A stretch of 64,000 bases of DNA from Kocuria sp. (GTDB taxonomy: Bacteria; Actinomycetota; Actinomycetes; Actinomycetales; Micrococcaceae): positions 1 through 64,000 of the forward strand of contig NZ_JAUMTZ010000002.1 in the NCBI RefSeq assembly GCF_030530945.1, in the 5' to 3' direction. Below are positions 43,879 to 52,912 of this stretch, one piece after another. A program made the position numbers and the translations under genes. The first letter of the stretch is position 1. Each line of letters opens with the position of its first letter. The notes beneath the pieces are model-generated. The model made no database searches and was not told where the DNA came from. It saw nothing but the letters and a program-made list of their open reading frames with translations.

Positions 43879-43910
43879 GGAGGTGGGCTGTCCTTTCACG
43901 GGGTGGGTGT

Positions 43911-44783
43911 CTAGAGGATGAAGACGATCAGGGCCACGGCCAGTGCCACGACCGCGGCGAGCAGCACCGCGAGCACGATGCGCGTGGGCGCGCCCGCCCG
44001 CGTGTAGGCCTTGGGCTCGAGCAGGCGGAGCCCCTCGGCGTCCACGGCGCGCACCGGCTCGGCGGGGAGCTCGGACGGGGTCGCGGGCCGTTCGGTGGGG
44101 GTGCTCCGCCCGGCGGGGGTGGAGAACTCGGTCGCGGAATCGCCTGGCGTGTCGACCGCGGCATTGGAGTCCGCGGCCGCGTCGACCGGGAGCTCGGGGC
44201 CGGTCTCCGCCGCGTCCTGCGTCCGCTGGGGGGCCTGGATGGGGATCATGCTGGTCTCGGTCACGGGGCCGTAGTGGACCGCCGAGGCCGGCAGGGACGC
44301 CGGGTCCGCGCCGCTCACCGGCAGGTCGAGACCCCCGGCGGCGGTGTGCTTGGCGGGGGGCAGGGTCACGGTGACCCGCTCGGCGGAGGCGGGCCCGGCG
44401 GCGTCGTCCGCGGCAGGACCGGAAGGCGCAGGCTGGGCGGCGACGGCGCGCTCGGCGTCCTGGCGGTCCTGCTCGTTGGCCGCGGCGGCCCGCACGGCGA
44501 GCTCCGCGAGGCGGTGCTGGGTGGCGAGCAGGGCCTGGTCCACCTCTCCCCTGCCGGAGCGGCTCTCGGACTCCTGGATCCGCTGCGTGTGCTCGGCCAT
44601 CTCCCGCTGCAGCCGCGCGAGCCGGCGCGGCCCGAGGGGCTTGACGGGCTCCGACTGCTGGGGCGTGTCCAGCTCGATCATGGGTGCCGGCGGTGCGAGC
44701 CGCTCGTTCTCCCCCGTGGCGGGGTGGGTGCTCCAGGGCCCGGGGGCGTCCCGGCCGGGGGTGTTCTCGGGGGGTGTGCTCAC
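43911..44783 (-). CDS. Unrecognised tail-anchored protein between nadD and rsfS
   Basis: A 290-residue protein of unknown function. The first 60 residues are Pro-rich. Residues about 50-115 are charged and Ala/Gln-rich ([44 protein letters not shown]), likely helical or coiled coil. A long acidic Ala/Pro/Thr-rich stretch follows, and a single C-terminal helix ([24 protein letters not shown]) ends the protein, suggesting tail anchoring with the bulk in the cytoplasm. The GTG start overlaps the nadD stop (GTGA), so it is co-translated with nadD. Similar variable membrane genes occur at this spot in related genomes (general knowledge, not checked). Confidence 0.8.
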   Translation of the reverse strand: MSTPPENTPGRDAPGPWSTHPATGENERLAPPAPMIELDTPQQSEPVKPLGPRRLARLQREMAEHTQRIQESESRSGRGEVDQALLATQHRLAELAVRAAAANEQDRQDAERAVAAQPAPSGPAADDAAGPASAERVTVTLPPAKHTAAGGLDLPVSGADPASLPASAVHYGPVTETSMIPIQAPQRTQDAAETGPELPVDAAADSNAAVDTPGDSATEFSTPAGRSTPTERPATPSELPAEPVRAVDAEGLRLLEPKAYTRAGAPTRIVLAVLLAAVVALAVALIVFIL

Positions 44784-45553
44784 GCGGTGCTCCTTGGGTC
44801 CGAGCGGGGGTCCTCGGGGGTGTCCGCGGACGCGGACGGCTCTGCTGCGGGCGTCCGGCCCGCGCAGGACGGCGGGGCCAGGTGACCGGGCGGCTCCACG
44901 CAGGCGCTGCCGCGGTAGAGGCCGTACTTGTTGATGTACTGCACCACGCCGTCCGGCACGAGGTACCACACGGGCTTGCCCGCGGCCACGCGCGCACGGC
45001 AGTCCGTGGAGGAGATGGCCATGGCGGGGACGTTGAGCAGCGAGACGCTCTCCGAGCCCACCGGGGCGGAGAGCACGTGGCCGGGCCGGGTGACCCCCAC
45101 GAAGCGGGCCAGGCGCCACAGCTCCTCGGCGCCGCGCCACGTGAGGATCTCCGCCATGGCGTCCGCGCCGGTGATGAAGAACAGCTCGGCCTCGGGACGC
45201 TGCGTGTGCAGGTCCCGCAGGGTGTCGATGGTGTACGTGGGGCCCTTGCGGTCCACGTCCACGCGGGACACCGTGAAGCGGGGGTTGGAGGCGGTGGCCA
45301 CCACGGTCATCAGGTACCGGTGCTCGGCGTCCGAGACCTCCTGGTCCGCCTTCTGCCACGGCTCGCCCGTGGGCACGAAGACCACCTCGTCCAGGTCGAA
45401 CACGGCGGCGACCTCCGATGCCGCCACGAGGTGCCCGTGGTGGATCGGGTCGAAGGTCCCGCCCATCACCCCCAGCCGGGTGCGGCCGGGGGTGCGCGGT
45501 GGGATGTTCAGCTCCGTGGCGGCGCCGTCCGCCGCGGTGCTCGTGGACTCCAC
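44780..45553 (-). CDS. nadD: Nicotinate-nucleotide adenylyltransferase
   Basis: NadD makes deamido-NAD from nicotinate mononucleotide. The 257-residue protein has the nucleotidyltransferase motif [22 protein letters not shown] (HxGH), [28 protein letters not shown], and [12 protein letters not shown] (the ISSTxxR motif). A roughly 40-residue acidic tail follows the core. GTG 45553 is taken as start, giving a 29-residue leader before MGGTF; the upstream small membrane gene ends 17 bp earlier. Ordered with proA, proB and obg upstream and rsfS downstream, as usual for actinobacteria. Confidence 0.94.
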   Translation of the reverse strand: MESTSTAADGAATELNIPPRTPGRTRLGVMGGTFDPIHHGHLVAASEVAAVFDLDEVVFVPTGEPWQKADQEVSDAEHRYLMTVVATASNPRFTVSRVDVDRKGPTYTIDTLRDLHTQRPEAELFFITGADAMAEILTWRGAEELWRLARFVGVTRPGHVLSAPVGSESVSLLNVPAMAISSTDCRARVAAGKPVWYLVPDGVVQYINKYGLYRGSACVEPPGHLAPPSCAGRTPAAEPSASADTPEDPRSDPRSTA

Positions 45554-45570
45554 TCCGCCGGTGGCCGGGT

Positions 45571-45828
45571 TCAGTGGCGCGGGGCGGCGTGCACGCCGTC
45601 CAGCATGGCCTGCTCGTCCGCGGGCAGCTGGGCGGGGTCCTGGTACTGGCCCACCTCCGGGGACTTGCCCCGGGGCGAGAAGGAGAACGCCGTGAGCAGG
45701 GCCAGGACGAACAGCACGAACGCGAGGGCGCCGAGGACCGGGGCCAGGGCGTGCAGCCCCTCGTTGACGGAGTGCCCCTCCTCGGCGGCCAGGACGGTGG
45801 CGTGGGACAACAGGTACAGCGAGCTCAT
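45571..45828 (-). CDS. Small single-helix membrane protein
   Basis: An 85-residue hypothetical. [31 protein letters not shown] is followed by one strong helix ([19 protein letters not shown]) and a polar tail [32 protein letters not shown] before ATG 45828 fits the start. It lies between proA and nadD and is probably co-transcribed with them. No function can be assigned. Confidence 0.75.
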   Translation of the reverse strand: MSSLYLLSHATVLAAEEGHSVNEGLHALAPVLGALAFVLFVLALLTAFSFSPRGKSPEVGQYQDPAQLPADEQAMLDGVHAAPRH

Positions 45829-45911
45829 GCGGTTCCCTTCTCGGGCCGGCGGGGCCGGTCGGTTGATACGACGCGCGCCGTGGGCGGGCGGCGTCCGTTC
45901 CATGGTACGTC

Positions 45912-47219
45912 TCAGGCGCGGACGTGCCCGTCACCCTGGACGAGCCACTTGGTGGTGGTCAGCTCCTCCAGGCCCATGGGCCCGCGGGCGTGCATCTTCT
46001 GCGTTGAGATCCCGATCTCCGCACCCAGGCCCAGCTGGCCGCCGTCCGTGAAGCGGGTGGAGGCGTTGACCATCACGGCCGCGGAGTCCACCTCCGCGGT
46101 GAAGCGCTCCGCGTTCGCGAGGTCGTTGGTGATGATCGCCTCGGTGTGCCCGGTGGAGTAGCGCCGGATGTGCTCCATGGCCTCGTCCAGCGAGTCCACG
46201 ACCTTCACGGCCATGTCCATGTCCAGGTACTCGGTGGCCCAGTCCTCGTCCGTGGCCTTGAGGTGGTCCGACCCCGGGGGCAGCAGCGCGGCCGCGCGGT
46301 CGTCCACGTGCAGCGTGACCCCGGCCTTGTCGAGCGCGGCGAGCACCTCCCGGGAGGTCTCCTCGGCACCGCTGTGCAGCAGCAGGGTCTCCGCGGAGTT
46401 GCACGTAGAGGTGCGGTGCGTCTTGGAGTTCACGCTGAGCCGGGCGGCCATCTCCGCGGGCGCGGAGGCGTCCACGAACACGTGCACGTTGCCCTCGCCG
46501 GTCTCGATGACCGGCACCGTGGCGTTCGTGACCACCGACTGGATGAGGCCGCGGCCGCCGCGCGGGATCAGCACGTCCACCTTCCCGCGGGCACCCATCA
46601 GCGCGTTGGCGCCCTCACGGCCGTAGTCGTCCACGGTCTGCACGCAGTCCACGGGCAGCTTGGCGTCCGCCAGGGCGTCCCGCAGGATCCCCACGAGCGC
46701 CCGGTTGGTGTCGAAGGCCGCGGAGCCGCCGCGCAGCAGCACGGCGTTGCCGGACTTCACGGCGATCCCGGCGATGTCCACCGTCACGTTCGGGCGGGCC
46801 TCGTAGATCACGCCCACCACCCCCATGGGCACGCGCACCTGGCGCATCCGCAGCCCGTTGGCGAGGGTCTGCCCGCGCACCACGGAGCCCACGGGGTCCG
46901 GCAGCGCGGCCAGCTCGCGCAGCGCGTCCGCGAGCCCGGTGATCCGCGCGGCGTCGAGCCGGAGACGGTCCAGCAGCGCGGCGGAGGTGCCGGCCTCCCG
47001 GCCCCGCTCCAGGTCACGGGCGTTGGCCTCCAGCACGACGTCCCGGAGGGACTCGATGCGATCAGCCATCAGGTGCAGGGCGCGGTCCTTCCGGGCACGC
47101 GGGGCCCGGGCCAGGGCACGCGCGGCGATCCGCGCGTCGTCGGCCATCAGGCCCACCCCGGTCACGGGGTCGTCCCCGAACGTCTCCTGGGCGGTCAGTA
47201 CGGACGTGCTCTCGGCCAC
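45912..47219 (-). CDS. proA: Gamma-glutamyl phosphate reductase
   Basis: ProA reduces gamma-glutamyl phosphate to glutamate semialdehyde in proline synthesis. It has 435 residues with the aldehyde dehydrogenase-like fold. [37 protein letters not shown], the catalytic cysteine in [14 protein letters not shown], and [29 protein letters not shown] are all family signatures. It lies 67 bp downstream of proB. Confidence 0.97.
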   Translation of the reverse strand: MAESTSVLTAQETFGDDPVTGVGLMADDARIAARALARAPRARKDRALHLMADRIESLRDVVLEANARDLERGREAGTSAALLDRLRLDAARITGLADALRELAALPDPVGSVVRGQTLANGLRMRQVRVPMGVVGVIYEARPNVTVDIAGIAVKSGNAVLLRGGSAAFDTNRALVGILRDALADAKLPVDCVQTVDDYGREGANALMGARGKVDVLIPRGGRGLIQSVVTNATVPVIETGEGNVHVFVDASAPAEMAARLSVNSKTHRTSTCNSAETLLLHSGAEETSREVLAALDKAGVTLHVDDRAAALLPPGSDHLKATDEDWATEYLDMDMAVKVVDSLDEAMEHIRRYSTGHTEAIITNDLANAERFTAEVDSAAVMVNASTRFTDGGQLGLGAEIGISTQKMHARGPMGLEELTTTKWLVQGDGHVRA

Positions 47220-47286
47220 TGTTCCTCCTGCGGTGCGGTGTCGGTGTCTCGGGTGCGGTGTGACGCGCGTGGTGCGCTCGGCGGTG

Positions 47287-48579
47287 CTAGGTGGAGAGCC
47301 TGGTGCGGGCGGAGCGCGGGCGCAGGTTCACCAGGTTGTCCACGTGCACGAGCTCGCGCGCGTAGTCCTCGCCGAGCTCCTCGCCCAGCTCGTAGGTGCG
47401 CTTGCCCAGCATGCCGGGGATCTCGTCCGAGCCGTAGTTGACCAGCCCGTGGCCCACCTCCTCGCCGTGAGCATCCACCATGGACACCGGGTCTCCCGCA
47501 CTGAACGTGCCCGCCACCGCGGTGACGCCCGCGGCGAGCAGGGAGCGGCGGCCACGCACGGCCGCCACGGCGCCGTCGTCCAGGGTGAGGGTGCCCTTGA
47601 TGTCCGCGAGGTGCGCGAGCCACAGCAGCCGCACGTTGCGCCGTCCGCCGGTGGTGGCGAACCAGGTCCCCACGTCCTCGCCGGCCAGGGCCCGCTCGAT
47701 GTTCGCGGCGGAGGTCACCAGCGCCGGGATCCCGGACGACGCCGCGATGCGCGCCGCCTGCACCTTGGTCACCATGCCGCCGGAACCCACGCCCACGCGG
47801 CCGACCGTGCCGATCTCCACACCCTCGAGGTCCGTGACGGGGTCCGAGACGGTGGCGATCCGCTCTCCGCCGTCCTTGGGGGGCCGGGTGTAGAGCGCAT
47901 CCACGTCCGAGAGCAGCAGCAGGGCGTCCGCCTTGATCAGGTGGGCCACGAGTGCGGCGATGCGGTCGTTGTCACCGAACTTGATCTCGTGGGTGGCCAC
48001 GGCGTCGTTCTCGTTGACGATGGGCAGGATCCCCAGGTCCAGCAGCCGCTCGATCTGCCGGTGCGCGTTCTGGTACTGCTTCCGGCGCATGAGGTCTTCC
48101 GCGGTGACGAGCACCTGGCCCACGGTCACGCCGTGGCGCGCGAAGTGCTCCGTGTAGCGGGAGATCAGCAGACCCTGGCCCACGGAGGCCGCGGCCTGCT
48201 TGGTGGCGAGGTCCTTGGGCCGCCGGGAGAGCCCCAGCGGCCGCAGCCCGGCGGTGATCGCCCCCGAGGAGACGAACACCACCTCCACGCCCTGCGCCGT
48301 GACCCGCCCGAGCGCGTCCACGATGGAGCGCAGCGCGCCCTCGTCGATCGAGTTCTCGATGGAGGTCAGGGAGGAGGAACCCACCTTCACCACCACGCGG
48401 CGGGCCCTGGGCAGCTCCTCGCGGCTGCCGATGGCCGAGCGGCGGTTCTTCCCGCGGCTCTCCGTGCTGAGCTGGATCGCGGACTTGGAGGCCTGCCGCT
48501 CCACCGCCGAGACGTCGATCGTCTCGGCGGCGGTCTTCCCGTGGCGCCCGGTCGTCCCGTGCCCGGAGGCCCCACTCAT
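47287..48579 (-). CDS. proB: Glutamate 5-kinase with PUA domain
   Basis: ProB phosphorylates glutamate, the first step to proline. The 430-residue protein has a 58-residue polar N-terminal extension and then the kinase [58 protein letters not shown] and [19 protein letters not shown]-terminal PUA domain begins near residue 335 ([25 protein letters not shown]). The ATG overlaps the obg stop (ATGA). The start could be internal, but the overlap favours 48579. Confidence 0.95.
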   Translation of the reverse strand: MSGASGHGTTGRHGKTAAETIDVSAVERQASKSAIQLSTESRGKNRRSAIGSREELPRARRVVVKVGSSSLTSIENSIDEGALRSIVDALGRVTAQGVEVVFVSSGAITAGLRPLGLSRRPKDLATKQAAASVGQGLLISRYTEHFARHGVTVGQVLVTAEDLMRRKQYQNAHRQIERLLDLGILPIVNENDAVATHEIKFGDNDRIAALVAHLIKADALLLLSDVDALYTRPPKDGGERIATVSDPVTDLEGVEIGTVGRVGVGSGGMVTKVQAARIAASSGIPALVTSAANIERALAGEDVGTWFATTGGRRNVRLLWLAHLADIKGTLTLDDGAVAAVRGRRSLLAAGVTAVAGTFSAGDPVSMVDAHGEEVGHGLVNYGSDEIPGMLGKRTYELGEELGEDYARELVHVDNLVNLRPRSARTRLST

Positions 48580-50171
48580 TGCTCGCCCGTCCCCTTGGGT
48601 GCGGCGGTGCGGCGGTTCCGGGCCTCGTCCACGGACTCCGTCCAGATCCCGGCGCGGCGCTCCTGCTCCAGCTCCGCGCGGGCCTCGGACTTCGCGTCCA
48701 TGCGGTCGTAGAACTGCTCCCGCTTCTCACGGCGGGTGGGGCGCGCGGTCTCCTCCAGGCGCAGGTCCGAGCCGCGGGGCCCGCCCAGCAGCTCCGCGCC
48801 GCTGACCATGGTGGGCTCCCAGTCGAAGACCACGCCGTTCTCCTCCGGGCCGATCAGCACCGCGTTGCCCGGCTTGGCACCGATCCGGAACAGCTCGTCC
48901 TCGATGCCGAGCTTCGCGAAGCGGTCCGCGAGGTAGCCCACGGCCTCGTCGTTGTTGAAGTCGGTCTGCAGCACCCAGCGCTCGGGCTTCTCACCGCGAA
49001 CGTGGTACAGGGGCTCCTCCGCACGGTCCTCGCGCGTGATCACGAACTCGTGGCGGTCCCGCCCACGACGACGCCGCGCGGGCTCCGGGTGGAGGACCGG
49101 CACCGTGCGCTGCCGCTCCTCGCGGGCCTCCTCCTGCTCCCGGGCCTCGGAGACCAGGCTCGCCATGGCGAAGCCCAGCTCCCGCAGCCCCTCGTGGGAC
49201 GCGGTGGAGACCTCGAACACGGGGTAGCCGCGCCGCTCCAGTTCAGCACGGACGAAGTCCGCGAGCTCGCGGGCGTCCGGGACGTCCACCTTGTTGAGCA
49301 CCACGAGCCGGGGCCGGTCCGTGAGCGGAACGGTGGTGGGGTCGTCGTCGCGGATGGCCTCGGCGTAGTGCGCGAGCTCGGCCTCGAGGGCGTCCAGGTC
49401 CGTGAGGGGGTCCCGCCCGGGCTCCAGGGTGGCGCAGTCGATCACGTGCACCAGCGCCGCGCAGCGCTCCACGTGGCGCAGGAACTCCAGCCCCAGGCCC
49501 TTGCCCTCGGAGGCGCCCGGGATCAGGCCGGGGACGTCCGCGACCGTGAAGCGGGTGTCCCCCGCCTGGACCACCCCGAGGTTCGGCACGAGCGTGGTGA
49601 ACGGGTAGTCCGCGATCTTCGGGCGGGCCGCGCTCATGGCGGCGATCAGGCTGGATTTGCCGGCGGAGGGGAAACCCACCAGGGCGACGTCCGCGATGGA
49701 CTTCAGCTCGAGCTCCACCTCCTGCTCCTCGCCGGGGATCCCCAGCAGGGCGAAGCCCGGTGCCTTGCGCTTGGGGGACGCGAGGGCGGCGTTGCCGCGG
49801 CCACCCTGGCCCCCAGCGGCGAGCACGTACTCGCTGCCCTCCCCCAGCAGGTCCGCGAGCACGTTGCCCTCGCGGTCCTTGACCACGGTGCCGTCCGGCA
49901 CGGACAGCACGAGGTCCTGGCCCTTGAAGCCGTGGCGCATGTCCCCCTTGCCGGGCTCGCCGTTGGGAGCCTTCTGGTGGGGTGCGTGGTGGAAGCCCAG
50001 CAGCGTGGTGGACTGCCCGTCCACGCGCAGGATCACGGACCCGCCGTCCCCGCCGTTGCCGCCGTCCGGGCCGCCCAGGGGCTTGAACTTCTCGCGCTTG
50101 ACGGACACGCAGCCGTGGCCGCCGTTGCCGCCGGTGGCGTGCACGATGACTCGATCAACAAAACTGGCCAC
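48576..50171 (-). CDS. obg: Obg-family GTPase
   Basis: Obg is an essential 50S-associated GTPase. The Gly-rich Obg fold (1-160) has [22 protein letters not shown] and [23 protein letters not shown]. The G domain has [14 protein letters not shown] (G1), [26 protein letters not shown] (G3) and [11 protein letters not shown] (G4). The C-terminal OCT domain, about residues 370-440, has [44 protein letters not shown] residues. An Arg/Glu-rich tail ends the 531-residue protein. GTG 50171 has AGGAG four bases upstream. It follows rpmA and rplU as in most bacteria. Confidence 0.97.
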   Translation of the reverse strand: MASFVDRVIVHATGGNGGHGCVSVKREKFKPLGGPDGGNGGDGGSVILRVDGQSTTLLGFHHAPHQKAPNGEPGKGDMRHGFKGQDLVLSVPDGTVVKDREGNVLADLLGEGSEYVLAAGGQGGRGNAALASPKRKAPGFALLGIPGEEQEVELELKSIADVALVGFPSAGKSSLIAAMSAARPKIADYPFTTLVPNLGVVQAGDTRFTVADVPGLIPGASEGKGLGLEFLRHVERCAALVHVIDCATLEPGRDPLTDLDALEAELAHYAEAIRDDDPTTVPLTDRPRLVVLNKVDVPDARELADFVRAELERRGYPVFEVSTASHEGLRELGFAMASLVSEAREQEEAREERQRTVPVLHPEPARRRRGRDRHEFVITREDRAEEPLYHVRGEKPERWVLQTDFNNDEAVGYLADRFAKLGIEDELFRIGAKPGNAVLIGPEENGVVFDWEPTMVSGAELLGGPRGSDLRLEETARPTRREKREQFYDRMDAKSEARAELEQERRAGIWTESVDEARNRRTAAPKGTGEQ

Positions 50172-50319
50172 GGGGCTCCTCGCCGTCTGGGTCACCCGCG
50201 CGGGTGGACCGGTGTGCTGCACAAAAGACTAGAGGGTGAGCGCGTGATGCGCCCACCCTCCAGTGGTCGTCGCCGCGGGAACCGCGGCGACGGGTGGACC
50301 CGAGGGTCCGGACAATCGA

Positions 50320-50574
50320 CTACTCGGCGGTCTGGATGTTGACCACGCGGCGCCCGCGACGGGTGCCGAACTCGACCACACCGGCGGCCAGGGCGAACAG
50401 GGTGTCGTCCTTGCCGCGGCCCATGTTCAGGCCGGGGTGGAAGTGGGTCCCGCGCTGGCGGACGATGATCTCGCCGGCGTTGACGGACTGGCCGCCGAAG
50501 CGCTTCACGCCCAGGTACTGGGCGTTGGAGTCACGGCCGTTGCGAGTGGAGCTCGCACCCTTCTTGTGTGCCAT
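50320..50574 (-). CDS. rpmA: 50S ribosomal protein L27
   Basis: An 84-residue protein, [29 protein letters not shown] and [18 protein letters not shown], that lies at the peptidyl-transferase centre. Length and sequence are normal. It lies between rplU and obg on one transcript. Confidence 0.98.
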   Translation of the reverse strand: MAHKKGASSTRNGRDSNAQYLGVKRFGGQSVNAGEIIVRQRGTHFHPGLNMGRGKDDTLFALAAGVVEFGTRRGRRVVNIQTAE

Positions 50575-50617
50575 GGTGTGTGCCTACCTTCGTTGGAAAT
50601 GTACGGGGGACCGGTGA

Positions 50618-50929
50618 TCAGGCGTCGATGCCGGTGATCTTGACCGTGGTCAGCTCGGCGCGGAAACCCTGACGCTTCTTGTAGCCGGTCTTGTTCTTGT
50701 ACTTCATGATCGAGATCTTGGGACCGCGCAGGTCCTCGACGATCTCGGCGCTGACCTTGACGTTCGCCAGGGTCTTGGAGTCGGAGGTGACCTTGTCCCC
50801 GTCGACCAGCAGCAGCGCAGGAAGCTCGATGGTGCTGCCTGACTCGCCGGCGACACGGTCGAGGGTCACGAGGTCTCCGACGGAAACCTTCTCCTGGCGG
50901 CCGCCTGCGCGGACAATCGCGTACACCAC
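50618..50929 (-). CDS. rplU: 50S ribosomal protein L21
   Basis: A 103-residue protein beginning [19 protein letters not shown] from GTG 50929 (a second GTG follows directly). The family features KVTSDSKTL and [28 protein letters not shown] are present. An open frame continues upstream to 50953, but the GTG start gives the standard N-terminus. It is the first gene of rplU-rpmA-obg. Confidence 0.96.
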   Translation of the reverse strand: MVYAIVRAGGRQEKVSVGDLVTLDRVAGESGSTIELPALLLVDGDKVTSDSKTLANVKVSAEIVEDLRGPKISIMKYKNKTGYKKRQGFRAELTTVKITGIDA

Positions 50930-51164
50930 TTGGGAACTCACTTCTCTCGACATCTATGGACTGCGTGAATGGCCGGATGGCTCCTGGAGGACAGCGAATG
51001 TCGAGGCATCACACCGCGGTGGTTCACGACCGACCGCGTGGTTGTCGCGTCGAAACAGGAGATTCACCCGAGCGTGCCGCTTCCGGGTGCATGTCACGGG
51101 AATGACGCACACCGGTGGCTGGCACCGACAGCCCAGACTACCCGATCCCCGGAAGCCGCGCCAG

Positions 51165-52736
51165 TCAGGGGAGCCGTGCGGCGTCGTCGGCGGTCTGGGC
51201 GAAGAACGCGAGCTCCAGGCGGCAGGCCCGCAGGAAGGCCCTGCGCATGGCCTCGCGGGTGGCCGGGTCCGAGGCGGCGGCTGCCCGGTCCACCGCCTCG
51301 CGCACGGTGTCCGTGGCCGCCTGGAAACCGGGGTCCGCGTACGTCTGCAGCCAGTCCGCGTACGGGTGCTCCGCGAGCCCGGCGGCCCGGGCGCGCCGCG
51401 TGAGCTCCGCACCCACGTGGGCGTAGAGCCAGTAGCACGGCAGCACCGCCGCGGCACCCACCGCGAAGCCGTCCTGGCCGGTGCGGGCCAGCAGGAAGTC
51501 GCTGTAGGCGCTCGTGGTGGCGGACGGCGGCTGGGGGGCCCGCCCCCCGAGCCGGGCCCGGTGCAGGACCGACTCCCCCGTGACCACGGCGCCGGCCGCG
51601 GTGGCGAAGAACTCGCGGGCCTCCTCCCCCGGGGCGGAGGCGGCGAGCAGGGCGAGGGCCCGGGAGTACGCCTCCAGGTACTGCAGGTCCTGGTCCAGGT
51701 ACCACTCGAAGGCGTGGCGCTCCAGGGTGCCGTCCCCCAGTCCCGTGACGAACGGCAGTGCCGCGATCTCCGCGCGGATCCCCGCGCAGCCGCTCCACAG
51801 CTCGTCGGTGAAGCGCCCGGCGGCGTTCCCTGCGCGGAGGTCTCCGGAGGCGGGACCCGCGGCGTCGTCCTCCGCGCACGCCCGGGCCATGAAGGCGGGA
51901 TCCGTCACCAGGTCCTGGACGTGGTGCATGTGGTGGACCGGTCCGTTGCCGTGGCCCACGTGCAGGGAGTCCGCCGCGCGCAGGGCACCGCGCAGCCATG
52001 CCCGTGCGGTGCTGACTCCCCCGGCCCAGTCCCCCGTGCGCGCCACCACGGTGGCCACCGCCGAGGAGAGCGAGCAGCCCGTGCCGTGGGTGTTGCGGGT
52101 GGCCACGCGCCCTCCTCCGTACCGCGCCACCGGCTCGGGGTGGCCGGGGACCACGAGGGCGTCCGGGGTGCTGTCCCCGGCCAGGTGCCCGCCCTTGACG
52201 AGCACGCGCGTGCCGAAGGCCTCGGCCACGGCGCGGCCCTGGGCCAGCGCCTCCTCCCAGCTCTCGGCCACGGACTCACCAGCCAGCACCGCGAGCTCCG
52301 GGAGGTTGGGGGTGATCAGGTCCGCGTGGTGCAGGACCCGGCGCAGCGCGTCCTCCGCGTCCGGCTCCAGCAGGCGTCCACCGGCGGTGGCCACCATCAC
52401 GGGGTCGATCACCACCACGGGCGCGCGGCCGGCCGCCAGCCACCGCCCCACGGTCTCGATCACGGGCACGGACCCGAGCATCCCCACTTTCACCGCGTCC
52501 AGTTCCACGTCCTGCGCCACGGCGTCCAGCTGGGCCTGCAGCACGGCGACCGGCGGGGTGTGGACGTCCGTGACGCCCCGGGTGTTCTGGGCCACCACCG
52601 CGGTGATCACGCTGAGCCCGTAGCCGCCCATCGCGGCGATCGACTTCAGGTCTGCGGCGTGGCCGGCGCCGCCGGTGGGGTCCGTCCCGGCGATGGACAG
52701 GACGCGGGGTGCGGTGGCAGAAGGCGTGGGGCTCAC
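51165..52736 (-). CDS. Fused HMP(-P) kinase ThiD and TenA-family thiaminase II
   Basis: A 523-residue fusion in thiamine synthesis and salvage. Residues about 1-265 are ThiD: VLSIAGTDPTGGAGHAADLKSIAAMGGYG, GMLGSVPVIE, VVIDPVMVATAGGRLL and the ATP/anion site RNTHGTGCSLSSAVA. The second part, about 290-523, is TenA: FTDELWSGCAG, FEWYLDQDLQYLEAYSRALALL, and AAAVLPCYWLYAHVG with the catalytic cysteine. TenA recovers HMP from degraded thiamine, which ThiD then phosphorylates. GTG 52736 has AAGGGAA upstream, inside a TPP riboswitch. Confidence 0.95.
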   Translation of the reverse strand: MSPTPSATAPRVLSIAGTDPTGGAGHAADLKSIAAMGGYGLSVITAVVAQNTRGVTDVHTPPVAVLQAQLDAVAQDVELDAVKVGMLGSVPVIETVGRWLAAGRAPVVVIDPVMVATAGGRLLEPDAEDALRRVLHHADLITPNLPELAVLAGESVAESWEEALAQGRAVAEAFGTRVLVKGGHLAGDSTPDALVVPGHPEPVARYGGGRVATRNTHGTGCSLSSAVATVVARTGDWAGGVSTARAWLRGALRAADSLHVGHGNGPVHHMHHVQDLVTDPAFMARACAEDDAAGPASGDLRAGNAAGRFTDELWSGCAGIRAEIAALPFVTGLGDGTLERHAFEWYLDQDLQYLEAYSRALALLAASAPGEEAREFFATAAGAVVTGESVLHRARLGGRAPQPPSATTSAYSDFLLARTGQDGFAVGAAAVLPCYWLYAHVGAELTRRARAAGLAEHPYADWLQTYADPGFQAATDTVREAVDRAAAASDPATREAMRRAFLRACRLELAFFAQTADDAARLP

Positions 52737-52741
52737 GACAT

Positions 52742-52813
52742 TCCCTTCGCTAGTGCGAGCTAGATCAGGTTCGACGGGTGTGTTCTCAGCCGCTGCGCGG
52801 CACCCCGTGTGCG
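52742..52813 (-). promoter_or_regulatory. TPP riboswitch (THI element)
   Basis: On the minus strand GGGGTGCC, GCTGAGA, ACCCGTCGAACCTGATCTAG and TAGCGAAGGGA appear in the standard order. The final AAGGGA is also the ribosome site of the thiD-tenA fusion, so ligand binding should block translation initiation directly. Confidence 0.96.
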
Positions 52814-52823
52814 TGGTCCCGAT

Positions 52824-52869
52824 CATGCCACAGGAGCGCCCGGACGTGTCCGGACGCTCCTGTGGCATG
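52824..52869 (-). terminator. Hairpin terminator after the RNase E/G gene
   Basis: A 15-bp perfect inverted repeat (CATGCCACAGGAGCG and its complement) whose loop can also pair (CCGGAC/GTCCGG). It lies 44 bp after the stop; no T-run. Confidence 0.7.
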
Positions 52870-52912
52870 CCCCACCGCGCGGCGTACCGGGTGCCGGTGC
52901 GCCGCGCGGGAC

